50,900 nt of DNA from positions 1 through 50,900 of the forward strand of contig JAENWU010000002.1 in the NCBI GenBank assembly GCA_016649905.1, given 5' to 3'. Below, piece by piece: positions 46,366-50,900 of the stretch (position 1 is the first letter of the stretch; each line of letters starts with the position of its first letter). Position numbers and translations under genes: made by a program. The stretch is from Thermoleophilia bacterium (GTDB lineage: Bacteria > Actinomycetota > Thermoleophilia > Solirubrobacterales > 70-9). The notes beneath the pieces are model-generated. The model did no database searches, had not been told where the DNA came from, and was given only the letters and a program-made list of their open reading frames with translations.

Positions 46366-47082
46366 ATGGCGCTCGAGCGGGTCGCCGACGGGGTCTGGTT
46401 GCTGCGCGGGGACTTCCGAGGGGCGATGAACATCTACTTCATCGAGGACGGCGACGGCGTCGTCCAGTTCGACGCCGGCACCCGCGGGATGCGCAAGCGG
46501 GCGCGCGCCGCCGCCGCGGAGCTCGGTGGGCTGAAGCGGGTCGTGCTCGGGCACGCCCACGCCGACCACCGCGGCACCGCTCCATATATGGGGGCGCCGG
46601 TCTTCTGCCACGCCGACGAAGTCGCCGACGCCGAAAGCGACTCCTACATCGCCCCCTACTGGCACCTCTCCGAGCTGCCGGTGACGCCGGTGCGCTGGCT
46701 CTACGAACGCGTCCTGCTGCCGCGCTGGGACGGCGGCGCCGTGAAGATAGCCGGCACGGTCGCCGAGGGCGACGAGGTCGCCGGCTTCCGCGTCATCCAT
46801 CTGCCCGGCCACGCGCCGGGGTTGATCGCGCTCTGGCGCGAGCGCGACCGCATCACCCTGGTCAGCGACGTCGTCTACATGGTCGACTCGGCCCGGCTCA
46901 AACCGCTGCCCGAGGGCGAGGCCAGCGTCCCCCACCCGGCCTGGGCCTGGAACCACGAGCTGGCGCGGCAGTCGGTGCGGCGACTGGCGGCGCTGGAGCC
47001 GGAAGTGGTCGGCGCCGGGCACGAGCTGCCCCTGCGCGGCCCCGGCCTGCGGGCGACGCTCGAGCGCGCCGCCGAGAAGTAG
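46366..47082 (+). CDS. MBL-fold metallohydrolase
   Basis: HAHADHRG (HxHxDH), HLPGHAPGLIALW, LVSDVVYM. Confidence 0.92.
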   Translation: MALERVADGVWLLRGDFRGAMNIYFIEDGDGVVQFDAGTRGMRKRARAAAAELGGLKRVVLGHAHADHRGTAPYMGAPVFCHADEVADAESDSYIAPYWHLSELPVTPVRWLYERVLLPRWDGGAVKIAGTVAEGDEVAGFRVIHLPGHAPGLIALWRERDRITLVSDVVYMVDSARLKPLPEGEASVPHPAWAWNHELARQSVRRLAALEPEVVGAGHELPLRGPGLRATLERAAEK

Positions 47083-47143
47083 CCGCCACCGCACCCGGTG
47101 AGGCTGGCATCGTGCGCTCGCCTGCCATAAGTTGCCTGCCCTG

Positions 47144-49513
47144 ATGATCGGGACTTACGCCTCGGCGGCGCTGATCTGCGGCGCCTCGCTGTTGGTCGGG
47201 CGCGCCCTGCTGACTTTGGCCGGTCGGCGGACGTGGTCCTGGCTGGAGCCGGCGGTCGGCTTCGGCGCGATCCTTTCGGTCACCGGCCTGCTGGCGCGGG
47301 CACCGGGGCACGGGACCGGGGCCAGCCTCGGCGCGCTGGCGCTGGTCGTGATCGCGGCGCTGATCGTCTACCGCGGCCGCTACGACGCGCCCGGTGCCCT
47401 GCGGATAGGGCTGCCGGTGGCGATCGTCGTCGCGCTCGTGCTGGCGATCCCGTTCGCGGTCAGCGGCCGCTGGGGGCTGCTCGGGGTCGGCTTCAACAAC
47501 GACCTCGGCCTTCACCTCGCCTGGGCGGAGTGGCTGCGCAGCGGCTTCGGCCCGACGCCGGAGCCCGGATATCCCCTCGGCCCGCACGGCCTCGCGGTGG
47601 CGACCGCGTCGGTGCCGGGGATCAACCTCGGGCAGGCATTCCTCGGCGAGATCGTCGCGATCGGCGTCCTCACCGGGCTGACCGCGATCGGCGCCCTCGG
47701 CGAGATGCGACCGGCGCGACGGACGCTGGCGGCTGCGCTGGTCGCCCTCCCCTACCTCGCCGCCTCCTACTTCGCCCAGGCCGCCTTCAAGGAGACCGCC
47801 GAGGCGCTCTTCGTGCTCGCCTTCGCCATCTTCCTGCTGGCGCCGGGGGCGCTGCCGCAGAGGTTCGGTGAGCGGCTGCGCTTCGCGCCGCCGCTGCTGG
47901 CGCTGCTCGGCGGCATCTTCTTCTCCTACAGCTTCGCCGGCGTCGCCTGGCCGGTGGCGATCGTGGCGCTCTGGAGCCTGACCCTGCCGACGGTGCGGCA
48001 GGCGCTGCGGCCGAAGGCGCTGCTGCGGTTCCTGCTGCGACCGGCGACCCTGCTGATGATCGTGGTCCTGGCCGGGCTTGCGGTGCTGGCGGTGGTCGGT
48101 CCCTTCGGCTTCGCCGGCGGCTTCAACAAGGTCGCCGGCAGCAACACCTACGGCCCGGTCTCGCCGCTGGAGACGCTCGGGGTCTGGTGGACCTCGAACT
48201 ACCGCCTCGACGCGGTCGGCGGCGCCGTCCTGCCGGGGCTCGCCGGGGCGATCGCGATCGTGGCGCTGCTGGTCGGCGTCGCCTGGTGGGTCGAGCGGCG
48301 CCAGCCGACGATCCCGATCGCCCTCGGCGCCTGCGCCGTCCTCTACCTCGCCTCGCTGCCGTTCAGCGGCGATTACTCGCAGGCCAAGGCGCTGATGATC
48401 GCGGCGCCGCTGGCGATGCTCGTCGCCGCGAAGCCGCTGATCTGGGAGTTCCCGCGTATCGGCCGCCGACGGGCCTTAAACGTCCACTATGAGGACGTTT
48501 CAGGCCCATCGGCCGGGCTTCGGCGGGTTGGGTGGGCGGTGCTGGGGGTGGCGTTCGTTGGTGGGGCGATCTACTCCAGTCTGCTCGTGCTCAGGGATGC
48601 GCCGGTGGCGCCGGCGGGGCACGGGTCGGAGCTGCAGGCGTTCCTGCCGGTCGTCCACGGCGAACCGGTGCTCTACGCGGGGCAGGACCGCTATGCCGCC
48701 TATGAGCTGCTCGGCGCCGACACCCACGTGCCGCTGGTCGAGTTCCCCGACGAAGCGGTCTCCCCCAGCCCGGAGAAGCCGTTCGACACCGGCGATGCCT
48801 ACGGCCCGATCGACTTCGACTCCTTCTCGCGCGGGACGCTCGACAGCTTCCCCTACGTAGTCACCAGCCGCGCCGCCTGGAACAGCAAGCCGCCGCCGAA
48901 CTTCAAGCGGGTCGCGGCGACCCCCTCCTACGTCCTCTGGGAACGGACCGACGAAACTCCGGAAAACCGCCACGTCCTGCTCGAGGGGACCGCGGCAGGA
49001 GCCTTCGCCGGCTGCGACTCGCCGGAGATCCGCATCCTGCTCGCCAACCCGGGCCGCGCCTCGCTCTTCCCGGACGCGGTGGTCGGGAGCAAAGGGGCCT
49101 GGGACGAAGGCAGCGTGCTCGACGCCGGCGCCGAGACCTCGCAGACGCTGGCGCTGCCCGCCGGGACCTGGAACCTCTCCCTGCAGTACTTCTCACCGCT
49201 GCAGATGACGCTCTCGGCGCCGGGCTTCCGCGAGCCGCTGGCGGCGGCCCTCGACGGCCAGCGCCCGAACACGATCAGCCTCGGCAACAGCGGCCAGTTC
49301 TGGCCCGCCGGCCGCTACGAGAGCGACGGCGGCAAGACCCGCTTCACCCTCACGGTCGCCGACCCCAGCACCCTTCAGGACCTCAGCGGCTACGACGGCA
49401 AGGCCTACATCGGCGAGCTGGTCGCGGTCCCGGCCAAGCCGCACCGCGAGGTGGCGCTCGGCGGGGCTTGCGATTCATGGATCGACTCCTACGAATCAGA
49501 GGAAGTGCCGTGA
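47144..49513 (+). CDS. Large polytopic membrane protein (GT-C-like)
   Basis: Multiple TM helices then a soluble C-terminal region; the ORF track starts at TTG 47132. Confidence 0.7.
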   Translation: MIGTYASAALICGASLLVGRALLTLAGRRTWSWLEPAVGFGAILSVTGLLARAPGHGTGASLGALALVVIAALIVYRGRYDAPGALRIGLPVAIVVALVLAIPFAVSGRWGLLGVGFNNDLGLHLAWAEWLRSGFGPTPEPGYPLGPHGLAVATASVPGINLGQAFLGEIVAIGVLTGLTAIGALGEMRPARRTLAAALVALPYLAASYFAQAAFKETAEALFVLAFAIFLLAPGALPQRFGERLRFAPPLLALLGGIFFSYSFAGVAWPVAIVALWSLTLPTVRQALRPKALLRFLLRPATLLMIVVLAGLAVLAVVGPFGFAGGFNKVAGSNTYGPVSPLETLGVWWTSNYRLDAVGGAVLPGLAGAIAIVALLVGVAWWVERRQPTIPIALGACAVLYLASLPFSGDYSQAKALMIAAPLAMLVAAKPLIWEFPRIGRRRALNVHYEDVSGPSAGLRRVGWAVLGVAFVGGAIYSSLLVLRDAPVAPAGHGSELQAFLPVVHGEPVLYAGQDRYAAYELLGADTHVPLVEFPDEAVSPSPEKPFDTGDAYGPIDFDSFSRGTLDSFPYVVTSRAAWNSKPPPNFKRVAATPSYVLWERTDETPENRHVLLEGTAAGAFAGCDSPEIRILLANPGRASLFPDAVVGSKGAWDEGSVLDAGAETSQTLALPAGTWNLSLQYFSPLQMTLSAPGFREPLAAALDGQRPNTISLGNSGQFWPAGRYESDGGKTRFTLTVADPSTLQDLSGYDGKAYIGELVAVPAKPHREVALGGACDSWIDSYESEEVP
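48465..48513. repeat. Hairpin A7 inside a CDS: 21-nt arms with two mismatches, 7-nt loop actatga
   Basis: gccgacgggccttaaacgtcc-actatga-ggacgtttcaggcccatcggc. Confidence 0.92.
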
Positions 49514-49535
49514 GGGTGGGGCCGAGATGCGCCGG

Positions 49536-50462
49536 TCAGACGGCTTTCGCCGCAAGTCTCTCTGGCGAGACTCGGACTACGTCCCAGACCAAATGTGCCT
49601 TCTCGAGGCCATCGATGACCAAGGCCGAGATGTCTACTTGGTACCAGCGGAGGCCGTGGGTGGCCGAGGTCGGGAAGGCGTGGTGGCTGTTGTGGAAAGC
49701 CTCGCCGAGGGTTGGGATCGCAATCAGGGCGAGGTTGCGCGACTGGTCGGTCGTCTCGAACTCGCGCTTGCCGAAGACGTGGCAGAGCGAGTTGATGCTG
49801 TAGGTGAAGTGGTGGAGGACGAAGACGCGGACGAGGCCGCCCCAGAGTAGGCCGGTGAGGCCGGCGAAGAGGGTGCCGCCGATTACCCAGCCGAGCCCGA
49901 AGGGGATCAGCAGGCCGATGATCGCCCAGTAGATGAAGGTGCGGTCGACCCAGGAGATCACCGGGTCTTTGATCAGGTCGGGCGCGAAGCGCTCCTTGTT
50001 GCCGCGCTGGGTGTGGATGAAGAGCCAGCCCATGTGGGCGTGGAAGAGGCCGCGCATCGCCCCGGACCAGCCCTGGCCGTGGTCGACGTGGGGGCTGTGC
50101 GGGTCGCCGTCCTGGTCGGAGAAGGCGTGGTGCTTGCGATGGTCGGCGACCCAGGAGATGACTGGACCCTCGATCGCGGCCGAGCCGAGGATCGCCAGGA
50201 GGCCGTGTAGCCACGGTTTCGCTTTGAAGGCGCGGTGGGTGAGGTGGCGGTGGAAGCCGACCGTGATCCCCAGCCCGGTCAGCACGTACAGGCCGAGGAA
50301 GAGGAAGATGTCGCTCAAGTGCAGGGCGCTGCCCCAGACCTGCCAGCCGGCGAGGCCGATCGCGACGAAGGGGATCAGCGTCACCAGGCCAGTGATGATG
50401 CGGTCGCGGGTCTCGTTCTCGACCGGCTGGATATCTGAGGGCAGTGGGCCTGCGGTAGCCAT
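49536..50462 (-). CDS. Fatty acid desaturase (acyl-CoA desaturase-like)
   Basis: GFHRHLTHRAF, ADHRKHHAFSD, GEAFHNSHHAF histidine boxes. Confidence 0.93.
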   Translation of the reverse strand: MATAGPLPSDIQPVENETRDRIITGLVTLIPFVAIGLAGWQVWGSALHLSDIFLFLGLYVLTGLGITVGFHRHLTHRAFKAKPWLHGLLAILGSAAIEGPVISWVADHRKHHAFSDQDGDPHSPHVDHGQGWSGAMRGLFHAHMGWLFIHTQRGNKERFAPDLIKDPVISWVDRTFIYWAIIGLLIPFGLGWVIGGTLFAGLTGLLWGGLVRVFVLHHFTYSINSLCHVFGKREFETTDQSRNLALIAIPTLGEAFHNSHHAFPTSATHGLRWYQVDISALVIDGLEKAHLVWDVVRVSPERLAAKAV

Positions 50463-50537
50463 CGCCGCCGATGATACGGGGCGAACCTGAAGCGATGGGG
50501 TGTCGCCGAGGTGACCCCGGTTATAGGGTGCGCGACG

Positions 50538-50900
50538 GTGCCGTTCGCAAATCCCGCCACCCTGCGCAAAGAGATCGAAGCGCGCCTGCCCGATCGGCCG
50601 TTCACGGTCGAGTTCTGGGACGGCACGAAGCTGCCCTCGACCAGCGGCAGCGGTCCCACCTTCAGCGTCCGCTCGCCCCGCGCCGCCGCCCACGTGCTGC
50701 GGGCGCCCGGCCAGCTCGGGCTCGGCCGCGCCTACGTCAGCGGCGCGCCCGACGTCGACGACCTCGACGCGGTCATCCATCTGCTCGACGACTGGGAGCC
50801 GCCGGCGATAGAACGCCGGCGCAAGGCGCGGCTGCTCGTCGCCGCCGCACGCGCGACGGGCGTGGTGCGCCCGCCGTCGCCGCCCGCTGCCGAGCTGACA
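50538..50900 (+). CDS. Cyclopropane-fatty-acyl-phospholipid synthase-like, 5' part only
   Basis: VPFANPATLRKEIEARLPDRPFTVEFWDGTKLPSTSGSGPTFSVRSPRAAAHVLRAPGQLGLGRAYVSGAPDVDDLDAVIHLL; open to the window edge. Confidence 0.7.
   Translation, partial: MPFANPATLRKEIEARLPDRPFTVEFWDGTKLPSTSGSGPTFSVRSPRAAAHVLRAPGQLGLGRAYVSGAPDVDDLDAVIHLLDDWEPPAIERRRKARLLVAAARATGVVRPPSPPAAELT

Noticed and set aside
46586-46600. Palindrome ccatatatgg within the MBL-fold gene
   Set aside because: Only 10 bp, without the long arms of family A; likely chance in coding sequence.

Overview
High-GC chromosomal segment, probably from an actinobacterium of the Thermoleophilia/Solirubrobacterales type (inferred from gene content and codon style; not proven). 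Most of the window is ordinary core genome: dnaX-ybaB-recR, a small SRP RNA, three tRNAs, arfB, phhB, tadA, a dCTP deaminase, ABC transporters (including a full peptide/Dpp-type operon headed by an MFS gene), HD-GYP and degenerate-GGDEF proteins, a PilZ-containing cellulose-synthase-like glycosyltransferase, a subtilase and a desaturase. Accessory content is concentrated at about 14.0-19.0 kb. There a tRNA-Val gene and a perfect 51-bp copy of its 3' part bracket a ~2-kb decayed island (HEPN-like pseudogene with an amber codon, secreted protein, IS256-type transposase remnant), followed by a convergent restriction endonuclease / N6-adenine methyltransferase pair. The signal least explained by annotation is a set of eight long hairpins scattered over the window. 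Their stems are mostly unrelated, but nearly all have a CATA-like apex. Two of them lie inside reading frames of large membrane proteins. A second family of three large stem-loops with a conserved core occupies convergent gene ends at 41.1-45.7 kb. Other notable items are an orphan intein/LAGLIDADG relic, two genes broken by single-base frameshifts, a TetR-dCTP deaminase overlapping pair and a cluster of three TetR regulators. No tools were run; all family calls are by reading the translated sequence.
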